The notes under the pieces are model-generated. The model did no database searches, was not told where the DNA came from, and saw nothing but the letters and a program-made list of their open reading frames with translations. The translations under genes were made by a program, and so were the position numbers. A DNA stretch of 64,000 bases, taken from the NCBI RefSeq assembly GCF_027158205.1, contig NZ_JAPVLU010000001.1, positions 62,001 through 126,000 on the forward strand, in the 5' to 3' direction. The stretch comes from Streptomyces sp. H39-S7 (GTDB lineage: Bacteria; Actinomycetota; Actinomycetes; Streptomycetales; Streptomycetaceae). Positions 43,386 through 54,924 of this stretch are shown piece by piece; position 1 is the first letter of the stretch, and each line of letters begins with the position of its first letter.

Positions 43386-43431
43386 AGCACGCCTGAAGCA
43401 CGTCAGATGACGGAAGAAGAGGTGACGGCAC

Positions 43432-43647
43432 ATGAAGGACTCCCTGCGCAGACCGCTGCGCACCGCCGTACAGGCCGCATTCGCGCTGCTCGCCGCGCTG
43501 CCGCTGCTCGCGGACGACCCGGGCGTCGCCGACGTGCCGGCTCTCGCGGCGGCCGTCGCCGGAGCGGCCGTGCTCAGCCGGCTGATGTCGGTGCCGGCCG
43601 TGGAGCGCCTGCTGCCGTCCTGGCTGCGGAGGGAGGGACGACCGTGA
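43432..43647 (+). CDS. Holin-like small membrane protein
   Basis: 71 residues with two hydrophobic segments (TAVQAAFALLAALPLLA; VPALAAAVAGAAVLSRLM) separated by DDPGVAD, and charged ends (KDSLRRPLRT, WLRREGRP). This is the size and layout of actinophage holins; it follows the amidase gene and overlaps the next gene by GTGA. Function is inferred from position and topology. Confidence 0.75.
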   Translation: MKDSLRRPLRTAVQAAFALLAALPLLADDPGVADVPALAAAVAGAAVLSRLMSVPAVERLLPSWLRREGRP

Positions 43648-43901
43648 CACGGGAGTTGGAGAGCCTGGGGGTCGCGGTCGAACTGGAGCGGCTGCGCCGG
43701 TCGGTCGACGTCGGGTTCGCCACCACCCGGGGCGACCTGGCGCTGCTGCTGCAGCGCGCCGACCAGGCCGACAAGGCGCTCGCCGAGCACGAGCAGCGGC
43801 TGGACCGGCTGGAGCGGTCCCGCTGGCCGCTGCCGTCGGTGGCGGCGCTGACCTCCTGCGCCGCGCTCGGTGTGGCGCTGTGGCAGGCGCGCGGCCTCTG
43901 A
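43644..43901 (+). CDS. Small coiled-coil membrane protein of the lysis cassette
   Basis: 85 residues: heptad-like helix (VAVELERLRRSVDVGFATTR, LQRADQADKALAEHEQRLDR) followed by a single C-terminal transmembrane segment (SVAALTSCAALGVALWQ). GTG at 43644 overlaps the holin stop in GTGA. Proteins of this type often sit next to holins in Streptomyces phages; it may be a second holin, antiholin or spanin-like protein. Confidence 0.7.
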   Translation: MTRELESLGVAVELERLRRSVDVGFATTRGDLALLLQRADQADKALAEHEQRLDRLERSRWPLPSVAALTSCAALGVALWQARGL

Positions 43902-43917
43902 CGGTCCGGCACGCGCG

Positions 43918-43949
43918 GAAGCCCGGCACCCCCCAGGGTGCCGGGCTTC
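43918..43949. terminator. Bidirectional terminator between lysis cassette and hspR
   Basis: Perfect 14-bp stem (GAAGCCCGGCACCC with its complement) with loop CCCA. It ends the tail operon and the convergent dnaK-grpE-dnaJ-hspR operon, insulating them from each other. Confidence 0.85.
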
Positions 43950-43962
43950 GTCGTGCGTGCGG

Positions 43963-44415
43963 TCAGTCGCTCCGCTTGGGACGCCAGACGACCAGGGCGG
44001 TCGTCTGCTTCTCCTGGTACGGAACGAGGTCGCGGCGGTAGGAGGCGTGGACGGCGGCCTCACGTTGCTGGATGGCGGCCGACATGCCCTCGGCGGCTGC
44101 CGCAAGCTCGGCGACGCGCGCCTGGAGCGCGGCCACCTGGTTCTCCAGCTCGATGATGCGCTTGATGCCGGCGAGGTTGATGCCCTCGTCCTGCGACAGC
44201 CGCTGCACCTCACGGAGCAGCTCGATGTCGCGGGCCGAGTAACGCCGGCCGCGGCCGGCGGTGCGGTCGGGGGATACCAGGCCGAGACGGTCGTACTGGC
44301 GCAGCGTCTGCGGGTGCAGCCCGGAGAGCTGGGCCGCCACCGAGATGACGTAGACCGGTGACTCCTCGGTCAGCTGGTACGGATGACGCATCCGACCGCC
44401 CCGCATGCCGTCCAT
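43963..44415 (-). CDS. hspR: Heat-shock repressor HspR (MerR family)
   Basis: 150 residues. The MerR-type HTH is VYVISVAAQLSGLHPQTLRQ then YDRLGLVSPDRTAGRGRRYS, followed by LSQDEGINLAGIKRIIELE and a coiled coil (QVAALQARVAELAAAAEGM). The C-terminus ALVVWRPKR is characteristic of HspR. HspR binds HAIR repeats with DnaK as co-repressor. It is last in the dnaK operon, starting 1 base after dnaJ with GAAGGGAG inside dnaJ. HAIR sites at 28686, 48188 and 48240 are its expected targets. Confidence 0.97.
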   Translation of the reverse strand: MDGMRGGRMRHPYQLTEESPVYVISVAAQLSGLHPQTLRQYDRLGLVSPDRTAGRGRRYSARDIELLREVQRLSQDEGINLAGIKRIIELENQVAALQARVAELAAAAEGMSAAIQQREAAVHASYRRDLVPYQEKQTTALVVWRPKRSD

Positions 44416-44416
44416 G

Positions 44417-45616
44417 TCATGCTCCCTTCGCGGCCTTGAAGAGTTCCGCCCGCGGGTCGAACTCCGCCGTGGCCTCCCGGTAGGACTCCAGCGCGTCGAG
44501 CGCGTCGCCCTCGGTCTTCTCCGGTACGGCGACCTCCACGGTGACCAGCAGGTCACCACGGCTGCCGTCCTTGCGCAGCGCGCCCTTGCCGCGGGCCCGC
44601 AGAGTACGCCCGTTGGGCGTGCCCGGGGGCAGTTTCAGGGTGACCGGCGGACCGCCGAGCGTCGGCACCTTGATCTCGCCACCGAGCGTCGCCTCCGGAT
44701 AGGAGACCGGCACGGTGACGGTGAGGTTGTCTTCCTTGCGTCCGAACACGGGGTGCCTGGCCACATGGACGACGACGTACAGATCGCCGGCCGGGCCGCC
44801 GCGCTCGCCCGGCGCACCCTTGCCGCGCAGCCGGATCCGCTGGTTGTCGGTGACACCGGCGGGAATCCTGACCTGCATGGTGCGGGAGCTGCGGGCGCGC
44901 CCGCTGCCCTTGCAGACGTCGCAGGGATCCTGGGCGATGAGCCCGCGGCCCTTGCAGTCCACACACGGGTCGGTGAGCGAGAAGCCGCCACCGCCGCCGC
45001 GCGACACCTGGCCGGTGCCGACGCAGGTCGGGCAGACCCTGGGCGTGCCGTTCTTGTCGCCGGTGCCGGAGCAGACCTTGCACGGCGCCTGGCTGGACAT
45101 CCGGAGCGGGACCGTCGCCCCGTCCACCGCCTCGGTGAAGCTGAGCGTCACCTCGGACTCGATGTCCTGGCCGCGGCGCGGCTGGACGCGGGTGCCGGTG
45201 CCGCCGGCGCCGCGGTTGAACAGGCCGCCGAAGACGTCACCGAGACCGCCGCCGAACCCGCCGGCCTGGCCGGTCTGCTGGCCGCCGCCCTGGGCGCCTC
45301 CGAAGAGGTCGCCCAGGTCGAAGCCGAAACCGCCCTGGCCGCCGGCGCCGCCGGGACCGCTGCGCAGCCCGCCGTTGCCGAACAGCGCGCGGCCGTCGTC
45401 GTACTCCTTGCGGCGCTTGGCGTCGGACAGGACGTCGTTGGCCTCGGAGATCTCCTTGAAGCGCTCCTCGGCCTTGGCGTCGCCCTTGTTGGCGTCCGGG
45501 TGGAACTCGCGGGCGAGCTTCCGGTACGCCTTCTTGATCTCCGCCTCGGTCGCGTCCTTCGGGACGCCGAGGACCTTGTAGAGGTCCTTCTCGTACAAGT
45601 CCCTGCTGATGCTCAT
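44417..45616 (-). CDS. dnaJ: Chaperone DnaJ
   Basis: 399 residues, type I Hsp40. The J domain has [11 protein letters not shown] with the HPD triad that stimulates DnaK ATPase; then a Gly/Phe/Gln-rich linker ([18 protein letters not shown]), four CxxCxGxG zinc repeats ([32 protein letters not shown]), and the C-terminal substrate-binding domains. Third gene of the heat-shock operon, 30 bases after grpE. Confidence 0.97.
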   Translation of the reverse strand: MSISRDLYEKDLYKVLGVPKDATEAEIKKAYRKLAREFHPDANKGDAKAEERFKEISEANDVLSDAKRRKEYDDGRALFGNGGLRSGPGGAGGQGGFGFDLGDLFGGAQGGGQQTGQAGGFGGGLGDVFGGLFNRGAGGTGTRVQPRRGQDIESEVTLSFTEAVDGATVPLRMSSQAPCKVCSGTGDKNGTPRVCPTCVGTGQVSRGGGGGFSLTDPCVDCKGRGLIAQDPCDVCKGSGRARSSRTMQVRIPAGVTDNQRIRLRGKGAPGERGGPAGDLYVVVHVARHPVFGRKEDNLTVTVPVSYPEATLGGEIKVPTLGGPPVTLKLPPGTPNGRTLRARGKGALRKDGSRGDLLVTVEVAVPEKTEGDALDALESYREATAEFDPRAELFKAAKGA

Positions 45617-45646
45617 CCTCGCCGTCCCTCCTTCCCCTGTGTCGCG

Positions 45647-48231
<2,585 letters not shown>

Positions 48232-48239
48232 TCAACAGA

Positions 48240-48260
48240 GCTGAGTGGAGGCGACTCAAC
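48240..48260 (-). promoter_or_regulatory. HAIR element 2 upstream of dnaK
   Basis: GCTGAGT, 7-base spacer GGAGGCG, ACTCAAC: HspR consensus with three mismatches. It is 52 bases (about five helical turns) from element 1, so the two sites could be bound on one face of the DNA. Confidence 0.75.
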
Positions 48261-48566
48261 TCTTCGGTTGTTCGATCGCTCACAGACGCGACTGCGGTGC
48301 TTTGACCTGTGGTTTCCCATCGAGTCCGGCGCCGGGAACGATCTGCACAGAGGGGCCGGAAGGGTGCGTCGGCGACCGAGCCGGGGGCCGGTGACCGGCG
48401 CGCCGGCCGCACGGACAGCCGGCCTCGTCCCGCCATCGGCGACACAGCGACACAGATCACCGGCTGGGCGGCTGTATGAGGCCGCGCTTCCCGGGTAATC
48501 TCAGCGGGAGACCGGATAAGTTACCGCTTAGTAATCCCCGCTCTCGCAGGCCCGAGGAGCCCCGAA
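48261..48566. promoter_or_regulatory. Intergenic region between dnaK and the iron-sulfur reductase gene
   Basis: Divergent promoter region of ~300 bases holding the upstream part of the dnaK promoter and the promoter of the rightward EtfD-like gene. No further gene is supported. Confidence 0.5.
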
Positions 48567-50843
48567 ATGCAACTCGCCGCGATCCTTGTGTCGCTGGTAC
48601 TCGCCGTGGTCGGCGCGGCATTGTTCGGCCGAGCCATCGCGCAGATCTACCACTTCGTGAAACTCGGCCAGGACGTACCCGCGGGCACCCGCACCGATGA
48701 GCCCGTGCAGCGCACCGTCACCGTGGCCAAGGAGTTCCTCGGGCACACCCGGATGAACCGCTGGGGCATCGTCGGCGTCGCCCACTGGTTCGTCGCCGTC
48801 GGCTTCTTCTCGCTCGTGGCGACACTGGTCAACGCCTTCGGCCAGCTCTTCCAGGCCGACTGGGTGCTGCCGGTCATCGGCCACTGGCTGCCGTACGAGG
48901 TCTTCGTCGAGTTCATCGGGCTGATGACGACGCTCGGCATCCTCACGCTGATCGTCATCCGGCAGCTCTCGCTGCCGTCCCGGGCCGGCCGCAAGTCCCG
49001 GTTCACGGGCTCCAACTTCGGCCAGGCGTACTTCGTCGAGGCCGTCATCCTCATCATCGGCCTCGCGATCATGGCGCTGCGCGGCCTGGAGGGCGCCCTC
49101 GCCGGCGTCCACGGCTACGAGGCCGCGTACTTCGCCTCGTACCCCCTGGTCGCGGCCTTCGAGGGCACGGACGTCAGCACCCTGCAGAATCTGATCTACC
49201 TCACCGCGATGATCAAGATCGGAACGTCCTTCATCTGGATGATCACGGTCGCGCTGAAGACGGACATGGGTGTCGCCTGGCACCGCTTCCTCGCCTTCCC
49301 CAACATCTGGTTCAAGCGCGAGGCGGACGGCAACGTAGCGCTCGGCGCGCTGCAGCCGATGGCTTCCGGCGGCGTGCCGATCGACTTCGAAGACCCGGGC
49401 GAGGACGACCAGTTCGGCGTCTCGCAGATCGAGCACTTCTCCTGGAAGGGCCTGCTCGACTTCTCCACCTGCACCGAGTGCGGCCGCTGCCAGTCGCAGT
49501 GCCCCGCCTGGAACACCGGCAAGCCGCTCTCCCCCAAGCTCCTGATCATGTCGCTGCGCGACCACGCGCACGCCAAGGCGCCGTACCTGCTCGCGGGTGG
49601 CGGCAAGGACGCCGAGGGCAACGAGAAGGCGACGCCCGAGCAGCTGGCGAACGTACCGGCCGCCGCCCTGGCCGAGGCCGAGCGCCCGCTCATCGGCACC
49701 GCCGAGGAGAACGGCGTCATCGACCCGGACGTCCTGTGGTCCTGCACCACCTGCGGCGCCTGCGTCGAGCAGTGCCCGGTCGACATCGAGCACATCGACC
49801 ACATCGTCGACATGCGGCGCTACCAGGTGATGATCGAGTCCGCGTTCCCGAGCGAGGCCGGGACGATGCTCAAGAACCTGGAGAAGAAGGGCAACCCCTG
49901 GGGCCTGGCGAAGAAGCAGCGCCTGGCCTGGGTCAAGGAGGTCGACTTCGAGGTCCCGGTCGTGGGCCAGGACATCGAGGACCTCTCCGAGACCGAGTAC
50001 CTGTACTGGGTCGGCTGCGCCGGCTCCCTGGAGGACCGCGCGAAGAAGACCACCAAGGCCTTCGCCGAACTCCTGCACATCGCCGGTGTCTCCTTCGCCA
50101 TCATGGGCGGCGAGGAGAACTGCACGGGCGACTCCGCCCGCCGCCTGGGCAACGAGTTCCTCTTCCAGCAGCTCGGCCAGCAGAACGTCGAGATGCTGAA
50201 CATGGCGTTCGGTGAGGATGCCGAAGAAGGCATCGTCGTCGAGAAGGCCAAGAAGAAGATCGTCGCGACCTGCCCGCACTGCTTCAACACCATCGCGAAC
50301 GAGTACCCGCAGCTCGGTGGCGAGTACGAGGTCATCCACCACACGCAGTTGCTGCAGCACCTGGTGGACGAGGGCAAGCTCGTCCCGGTCACCCCGGTCG
50401 AGGGCCTGATCACGTACCACGACCCCTGCTACCTGGGCCGGCACAACAAGGTCTACACGCCGCCGCGCGACATCATCAAGGCGGTGCCCGGTCTCCGCAA
50501 CGAGGAGATGCACCGGCACAAGGAGCGCGGCTTCTGCTGCGGCGCCGGCGGCGCGCGCATGTGGATGGAGGAGCGGATCGGCAAGCGCATCAACAACGAG
50601 CGCGTGGACGAGGCGCTGTCCCTCAACCCGGACATCGTCTCCACCGCCTGCCCGTTCTGCCTGGTGATGCTCTCCGACTCCGTCAACGGCAAGAAGAACG
50701 ACGGCAAGGCGAAGGAGAACTTGCAGGTCGTGGACGTCTCGCAGCTGCTGCTGCAGTCCGTCAAGGTCCCGGTGGGGCCGGACGGCGCCGAGGGTCCCGA
50801 GGACTCCGCCGAGGAGCCGGCGGAGGCGACCAGCACCTCCTGA
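48567..50843 (+). CDS. Membrane (Fe-S)-binding reductase, EtfD/HdrDE-like
   Basis: 758 residues. The N-terminal ~240 residues hold about six transmembrane helices with a NarI-like cytochrome region (GIVGVAHWFVAVGFFSLVAT). Two 4Fe-4S motifs follow, CTECGRCQSQCPAW and CTTCGACVEQCPVD, then two CCG domains ending HKERGFCCGAGGARMWMEE. This is the layout of M. tuberculosis EtfD (Rv0338c), which passes electrons from electron transfer flavoprotein to the quinone pool in fatty-acid oxidation; that role here is inferred. GAGGAG precedes ATG. Confidence 0.88.
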   Translation: MQLAAILVSLVLAVVGAALFGRAIAQIYHFVKLGQDVPAGTRTDEPVQRTVTVAKEFLGHTRMNRWGIVGVAHWFVAVGFFSLVATLVNAFGQLFQADWVLPVIGHWLPYEVFVEFIGLMTTLGILTLIVIRQLSLPSRAGRKSRFTGSNFGQAYFVEAVILIIGLAIMALRGLEGALAGVHGYEAAYFASYPLVAAFEGTDVSTLQNLIYLTAMIKIGTSFIWMITVALKTDMGVAWHRFLAFPNIWFKREADGNVALGALQPMASGGVPIDFEDPGEDDQFGVSQIEHFSWKGLLDFSTCTECGRCQSQCPAWNTGKPLSPKLLIMSLRDHAHAKAPYLLAGGGKDAEGNEKATPEQLANVPAAALAEAERPLIGTAEENGVIDPDVLWSCTTCGACVEQCPVDIEHIDHIVDMRRYQVMIESAFPSEAGTMLKNLEKKGNPWGLAKKQRLAWVKEVDFEVPVVGQDIEDLSETEYLYWVGCAGSLEDRAKKTTKAFAELLHIAGVSFAIMGGEENCTGDSARRLGNEFLFQQLGQQNVEMLNMAFGEDAEEGIVVEKAKKKIVATCPHCFNTIANEYPQLGGEYEVIHHTQLLQHLVDEGKLVPVTPVEGLITYHDPCYLGRHNKVYTPPRDIIKAVPGLRNEEMHRHKERGFCCGAGGARMWMEERIGKRINNERVDEALSLNPDIVSTACPFCLVMLSDSVNGKKNDGKAKENLQVVDVSQLLLQSVKVPVGPDGAEGPEDSAEEPAEATSTS

Positions 50844-50861
50844 CGTCTCCCGTGATGTGAC

Positions 50862-50895
50862 GACGGCCTGTCCCTCGGGCGAGGGGCAGGCCGTC
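50862..50895. terminator. Terminator after the iron-sulfur reductase gene
   Basis: A 15-bp stem with one G-T pair (GACGGCCTGTCCCTC on the left) encloses a GGGC tetraloop. It serves convergent genes on both sides. Confidence 0.8.
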
Positions 50896-50914
50896 ATTGC
50901 ATTCCCCGCCCGCG

Positions 50915-51688
50915 TCAGCCGATGCCGAGCTCCTTCAGCGCCTTGGTGAACGTCACCGCGTCGTACACGGCGTCGCCCGGGGTGATCTTCTTGCCGTTCA
51001 CCAGGACCGTCGGCGTGCCCTGCGAACCCGAGTCCTCGAAGGCCTTCTCGGACGTCTTGACCCAGTCCTTGTGCGTCTGGCCCCTGACCGCCGCCTGGAA
51101 GGCCGTGCTGTTCAGACCCGGCACCGTGTCGGCGATCTTGAGCAGGAAGGAGTCGGTGAAGCCGTCCTTGGGCTCCTCGGGCTGGTTCTCGAAGAGCGCG
51201 GAGTGGAACTCGGAGAACTTCCCCGCGTCGACGGCCGCGCGCAGCGCGTTGGCCGCCTTCTTCGAACTGCTGCCGCCGAAGTTCGCGTCGAGGAAGGACG
51301 CGATCGTGTACTCGACCTTGATCTTGCCGTCCTTCACCAGCGGCACGAGCGCGGCGCCGCCGCCCGCTTCGAAACGCTTGCAGTACGGGCAGCGCGGGTC
51401 CTCGTAGACCTGCACGGTGTTGGGCGCCTTCGGGTCGCCGACGACGATCGCCGTACCGTCCGCGGCCATCCGGGCGGGCAGCTGCGCGAGCGCGGCCGCG
51501 TCGGGGGCCGCCTTGGCGCCACCGCCGGCCTCGGTCCCGGCCTCGGTCCCGGCTCCGGCCTTCGCGAACGGCTTGGGATCGGAACCCGCGTCCGACGAGC
51601 CGCACCCGGTCGCCGTCATCGCGAGCACCGCGGCGGCGACGGCCGCGATTCCCGCGCTTCTGACGTTGCGAGCGGTACGTACGGCCAT
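50915..51688 (-). CDS. DsbA-like thioredoxin-fold lipoprotein
   Basis: 257 residues. The signal peptide ends in a lipobox (MTATGC, Cys about residue 29), so the protein is probably membrane-anchored outside the cell. A Gly/Ala linker precedes a DsbA-type thioredoxin domain with active site CPYC in VYEDPRCPYCKRFEAGGG, and the cis-Pro loop GSQGTPTVLVNGKKITPG. Likely forms or isomerises disulfides in exported proteins. ATG at 51688. Confidence 0.9.
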   Translation of the reverse strand: MAVRTARNVRSAGIAAVAAAVLAMTATGCGSSDAGSDPKPFAKAGAGTEAGTEAGGGAKAAPDAAALAQLPARMAADGTAIVVGDPKAPNTVQVYEDPRCPYCKRFEAGGGAALVPLVKDGKIKVEYTIASFLDANFGGSSSKKAANALRAAVDAGKFSEFHSALFENQPEEPKDGFTDSFLLKIADTVPGLNSTAFQAAVRGQTHKDWVKTSEKAFEDSGSQGTPTVLVNGKKITPGDAVYDAVTFTKALKELGIG

Positions 51689-51925
51689 GGAACGGCTCCT
51701 TCGAATCTGACGGCTGGGTCCACTCGGTCCCGGAACTCACGACGTTCGGTCGCTCTCATGACCCTAAGTTCCCACCAGCCCCACCGGTCTCGGTACAAGC
51801 CACACGAATCACGAACAGACACTCACCAAAGGTGCGGGCGTCACGTGTCACAGAATGGACGCAAAGCCCCCCGCACAACCGGCCTCACGACCCAGCGCCC
51901 AACGGAAACGGGTACGTTCGATGAC

Positions 51926-52855
51926 GTGGCTGGATTCAGGAATCGACGCGGACGGGACCACGGCGGGCAGCAAGCACCCCCGCACGGTGGGCCTCAGAAC
52001 TACGGACAACCGCAGGGTCATCCGCAGGGCTACGGAGGCGGGCAGGGCCGCGGCCCCGCCGGCGGCCACGGGAACGGCGGCGGCTACCCGGGCGCCCCTT
52101 CCGGCGAGCCCGAGTACTTCGGCGAGCCGGCTCCCGGCGGCACGCCGGCCCCGGCGTACAACGACAACGCGGGCCACACCCGCGCCTTCACCCTCCCCGG
52201 CTCCCCCGACCAGTTCGCGCCGTACTCCGGCGGGAACCATGACGGTGCGGACGGACCGGGCGGCGACAACATCGCCACGTACCGGGCGGGACAGACCACC
52301 GCACCGCCCTCGGGGCCCCGGCTGCACTGGAAGCAGCTGATCAGCGGCATCGCCCTGCGCCCCGGTCACACCTTCTGGCAGATGCGGGACTACCCGGTCT
52401 GGGGCCCGGCCCTGACCGTCACGTTCCTCTACGGCCTGCTGGCGGTCTTCGGCTTCGACGCGGCCCGCGAGGACGTCCTCAACGCCACCGTCTCGTCCAG
52501 CGTCCCGTGGGTGATCAGCACCGGCGTCGCCGTCACGCTCAGCGCCCTGATGCTGGGCACCGTGACACACGCGCTCGCCCGCCAGTTCGGCGGCGACGGC
52601 TCCTGGGCCCCCACCGTCGGCCTGGCGATGCTCGTCACCTCGCTCACCGACGCGCCGCGGCTGCTCTTCGCCATGTTCCTCGGCAGCGCCAACGGACTCG
52701 TCCAGATCCTCGGCTGGGCCACCTGGCTCGCCTGCGCGGCCCTGCTCACGTCGATGGTCGGCAAGTCCCACGACCTGCCCTGGCCCAAGGCGCTCGGCGC
52801 CGCCTCGATCCAACTGGTCGCCCTGCTGGTCCTCTTCAAGCTCCCGGTGATCTGA
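51926..52855 (+). CDS. Yip1-family membrane protein with Gly/Pro-rich N-terminus
   Basis: 309 residues. The first ~130 residues are disordered, rich in Gly, Gln, Pro, His and Asn (PQNYGQPQGHPQGYGGGQGR). The C-terminal part has about five transmembrane helices of the Yip1 family, starting WKQLISGIALRPGHTFWQMR. Function in bacteria unknown. GTG at 51926 has weak Shine-Dalgarno. Confidence 0.78.
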   Translation: MAGFRNRRGRDHGGQQAPPHGGPQNYGQPQGHPQGYGGGQGRGPAGGHGNGGGYPGAPSGEPEYFGEPAPGGTPAPAYNDNAGHTRAFTLPGSPDQFAPYSGGNHDGADGPGGDNIATYRAGQTTAPPSGPRLHWKQLISGIALRPGHTFWQMRDYPVWGPALTVTFLYGLLAVFGFDAAREDVLNATVSSSVPWVISTGVAVTLSALMLGTVTHALARQFGGDGSWAPTVGLAMLVTSLTDAPRLLFAMFLGSANGLVQILGWATWLACAALLTSMVGKSHDLPWPKALGAASIQLVALLVLFKLPVI

Positions 52856-52869
52856 GCCGCTCCGGCCGA

Positions 52870-52910
52870 CGAGTAAGGGGCGCCCTCCGCTGGAGGGCGC
52901 CCCTTACTCG
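52870..52910. terminator. Bidirectional terminator
   Basis: Perfect 19-bp stem (CGAGTAAGGGGCGCCCTCC with its complement) around loop GCT, between convergent Yip1-like and phosphoribosyltransferase genes. Confidence 0.9.
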
Positions 52911-52923
52911 TTCACCTCGTGGT

Positions 52924-53421
52924 TCAGGCGTCCCGAACCTGTCCCTCACGCTTCACGACCGGCTCGTCGACGGACCACGGGAAGTTGATCCAGTCGTCGG
53001 TGCGCTTCCACACGTACTCGCACTTCACGAGCGACTGCGTCTTCTCGTAGATCACCGCGCTGCGGACCTCGGCGACGTGCCCCACGCAGAAGTCGTGCAC
53101 CAGCTTGAGCGTCTTGCCGGTGTCGGCGACGTCGTCGGCGATGAGGACGCGCTTGTTGCTGAAGTCGATGGCCGCGGGCATCGGCGCGAGCATCACGGGC
53201 ATCGGCAGCGTCGTGCCCACGCCCGTGTAGAACTCGACGTTGACCAGGTGGATGTTCTTGCAGTCCAGCGCGTAGGCCAGGCCGCCGGCGACGAAGACGC
53301 CGCCCCGGGCGATCGACAGCACGATGTCGGGCTCGTACCCGTCGTCCGCGATCGTCTGCGCCAGCTCGCGCACGGCGTGCCCGAAGCCCTCGTACGTCAG
53401 GTTCTCGCGTACGGGTGCCAT
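52924..53421 (-). CDS. Purine-type phosphoribosyltransferase
   Basis: 165 residues. The PRPP-binding motif VLIADDVADTGKTLKLVHDF and early loop DIVLSIARGGVFVAGGLAYA fit xanthine-guanine/hypoxanthine-type phosphoribosyltransferases used in purine salvage. C-terminal WINFPWSVDEPV is typical of Gpt-like proteins. The start codon is one base from the dcd stop, so dcd and this gene form an operon. Confidence 0.85.
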   Translation of the reverse strand: MAPVRENLTYEGFGHAVRELAQTIADDGYEPDIVLSIARGGVFVAGGLAYALDCKNIHLVNVEFYTGVGTTLPMPVMLAPMPAAIDFSNKRVLIADDVADTGKTLKLVHDFCVGHVAEVRSAVIYEKTQSLVKCEYVWKRTDDWINFPWSVDEPVVKREGQVRDA

Positions 53422-53422
53422 G

Positions 53423-53998
53423 TCAGACCTGCGTCCGGTGGAAGTTCATGAACGACCGGGAGGCCGTCGGCCCCCGCTGCCCCTGGTAGCGCGAGCCGTA
53501 CCGCTCCGAGCCGTACGGGTGCTCGGCCGGCGACGACAGGCGGAACAGGCACAGCTGGCCGATCTTCATCCCCGGCCACAGCTTGATCGGCAGCGTCGCC
53601 AGGTTGGACAGCTCCAGCGTCACGTGCCCGGAGAACCCGGGGTCGATGAAGCCCGCCGTCGAGTGCGTCACCAGTCCCAGCCGGCCCAGCGAGCTCTTGC
53701 CCTCCAGGCGCGACGCGAGGTCGTCGGGAAGCGAGATGACCTCGTAGGTCGACGCGAGCACGAACTCGCCCGGGTGCAGGATGAACGGCTCGTCGCCCTC
53801 CGGCTCGACCAGCCGGGTCAGATCGCTCTGCTCCACCGCCGGGTCGATGTGCGGGTACCGGTGGTTCTCGAACACGCGGAAGAGCCGGTCCAGCCGCACA
53901 TCGATACTCGACGGCTGCACCATCGACTCGTCGAAGGGGTCGACCCGCACCCGTCCGCTGTCGATCTCGGCCCTGATGTCCTTGTCTGAGAGAAGCAC
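53423..53998 (-). CDS. dcd: dCTP deaminase
   Basis: 191 residues, trimeric dUTPase-fold enzyme converting dCTP to d[59 protein letters not shown] (catalytic/allosteric segment) and [20 protein letters not shown], with C-terminal [20 protein letters not shown], are all characteristic. Cytoplasmic nucleotide metabolism. Confidence 0.97.
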   Translation of the reverse strand: MLLSDKDIRAEIDSGRVRVDPFDESMVQPSSIDVRLDRLFRVFENHRYPHIDPAVEQSDLTRLVEPEGDEPFILHPGEFVLASTYEVISLPDDLASRLEGKSSLGRLGLVTHSTAGFIDPGFSGHVTLELSNLATLPIKLWPGMKIGQLCLFRLSSPAEHPYGSERYGSRYQGQRGPTASRSFMNFHRTQV

Positions 53999-54067
53999 GT
54001 CCCGAAGGTTACGCGGACGACGCGGCCCCGGCCCAATCCTGGCCGGAGCCGCGCGGCACCACGTGAG

Positions 54068-54229
54068 CTACTTCCCGCTCTCCACCGGCACCGCGTTCCG
54101 CAACCGCGCACAGCGCGGGCACCTCAACAACCGCCCGGGGCCCAGCCGGCCGACACCCAGATTCTGCATCGGGAACGTCGCGGTGCTGAATACGTGCCCC
54201 TCGGCACAACGAACGACGGTGCGCTCCAT
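54068..54229 (-). CDS. Small zinc-ribbon-like protein
   Basis: 53 residues: MERTVVRCAEGHVFSTATF, then LLRCPRCARLRNAVPVESGK. A CxxGH and CPRC pair suggests one zinc-binding site. GAAGGGAACCG precedes the ATG at 54229. The family is recalled as conserved next to dcd and tRNA-Gly in Streptomyces; no function known. Confidence 0.65.
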   Translation of the reverse strand: MERTVVRCAEGHVFSTATFPMQNLGVGRLGPGRLLRCPRCARLRNAVPVESGK

Positions 54230-54461
54230 CGGTTCCCTTCCCCAACTTTCGTGGACGACAAAAGCCACATTAGGGGATGAGACGGGCCATCTTCCACACG
54301 CCGCTCCGACCCCAACGCTACGCCCCAACACCCGCCCCCCGCAGCCGCATCCCGACCCCCCGGTCCCGCCCCGCGACATCACGAAAGCCCTGGGCAGAAC
54401 GCGCCCAGGGCCCACGATGCGGTACAGTATGCGACGGTGCCACGCCCAACCGGCGTGCCGC

Positions 54462-54535
54462 GCGAGTGTAGTTTAATGGTAGAACATGAGCTTCCCAAGC
54501 TCAGAGCGCGGGTTCGATTCCCGTCACTCGCTCCA
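54462..54535 (+). tRNA. tRNA-Gly (anticodon CCC)
   Basis: Acceptor arms GCGAGTG/CACTCGC pair perfectly, the D-arm is GTTTAATGGTAGAAC, the anticodon loop TTCCCAA gives CCC, and the T-arm is CGGGTTCGATTCCCG. CCA is encoded at 54533-54535. It reads GGG codons. The 3' end is the likely attachment site for the element to its right. Confidence 0.97.
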
Positions 54536-54576
54536 CAACAAAGGCCCAGGTCAATGACCGGGGCCTTCTTTGTTGT
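54535..54576 (+). terminator. Terminator of tRNA-Gly
   Basis: Imperfect inverted repeat (ACAACAAAGGCCC and GGGCCTTCTTTGTTGT, 2-base bulge) immediately after the tRNA, with T-rich right arm. Confidence 0.7.
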
Positions 54577-54924
54577 CTAGACCACTTAGGGCCTATCGTG
54601 CCCTCCGCGTGCCCCAACTCCGAGAATCGGCTTCCCCTGCGCCTAAGCCATAGGAAATGCTCTGGTTCCACCGACCGATCGTCCCGAATGGCGAGACGCA
54701 TTTCATGTGACCTGGGCCACGCGAGCCGTGGGGCGGCGAGCATCAGCCAGGGCAGCGCGGTCAGGGAGCGGCCATCCTGATGACAGGTCAGGCTGCGTCC
54801 AGAGGGTTCAAAGAAGTAGCGAGCTGCGCCGGATCGACGCGGAGAGGGTAGCGCCTTGGCGCCTATCGCGGAGGAGATTCAAGGTGACCCGAAGTATGCC
54901 GTCGGCACATGTCACAGTGCGGTC
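54577..54924. other. Left-end interval of the element
   Basis: About 350 bases without a supported gene. GC is lower than average. It should contain the end of the element and the promoter of the DCL gene; no clear repeats or operators were seen. Confidence 0.4.

Larger units (their letters stand above)
32032..43901. mobile_element. Phage tail-like (F-type tailocin-like) gene region with regulators and lysis genes
   Basis: Regulators (XRE, Wbl, zinc-ribbon, small HTH), then tail terminator, tail tube, frameshifting chaperone, tape measure, distal tail, tip, possible receptor-binding protein, amidase and holin-like genes. The order follows siphovirus tail modules. Head, packaging, replication and integrase genes are absent, so this is not an intact prophage; the lack of sheath and baseplate genes excludes an R-type or contractile system. 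Boundaries are approximate: left is set at the XRE repressor, right by the terminator before hspR. Confidence 0.75.

Noticed and set aside
32032..43901. Intact prophage
   Set aside because: No integrase, terminase, portal, capsid, connector or replication genes in or next to the region.
32032..43901. Contractile injection system or R-type tailocin
   Set aside because: No sheath, baseplate wedge, spike or AAA ATPase gene; the tube-chaperone-tape-Dit-Tal order is siphovirus-like.
48528..51740. Long minus-strand frame antisense to the iron-sulfur reductase
   Set aside because: The plus-strand protein has clear Fe-S motifs; the frame is a shadow.
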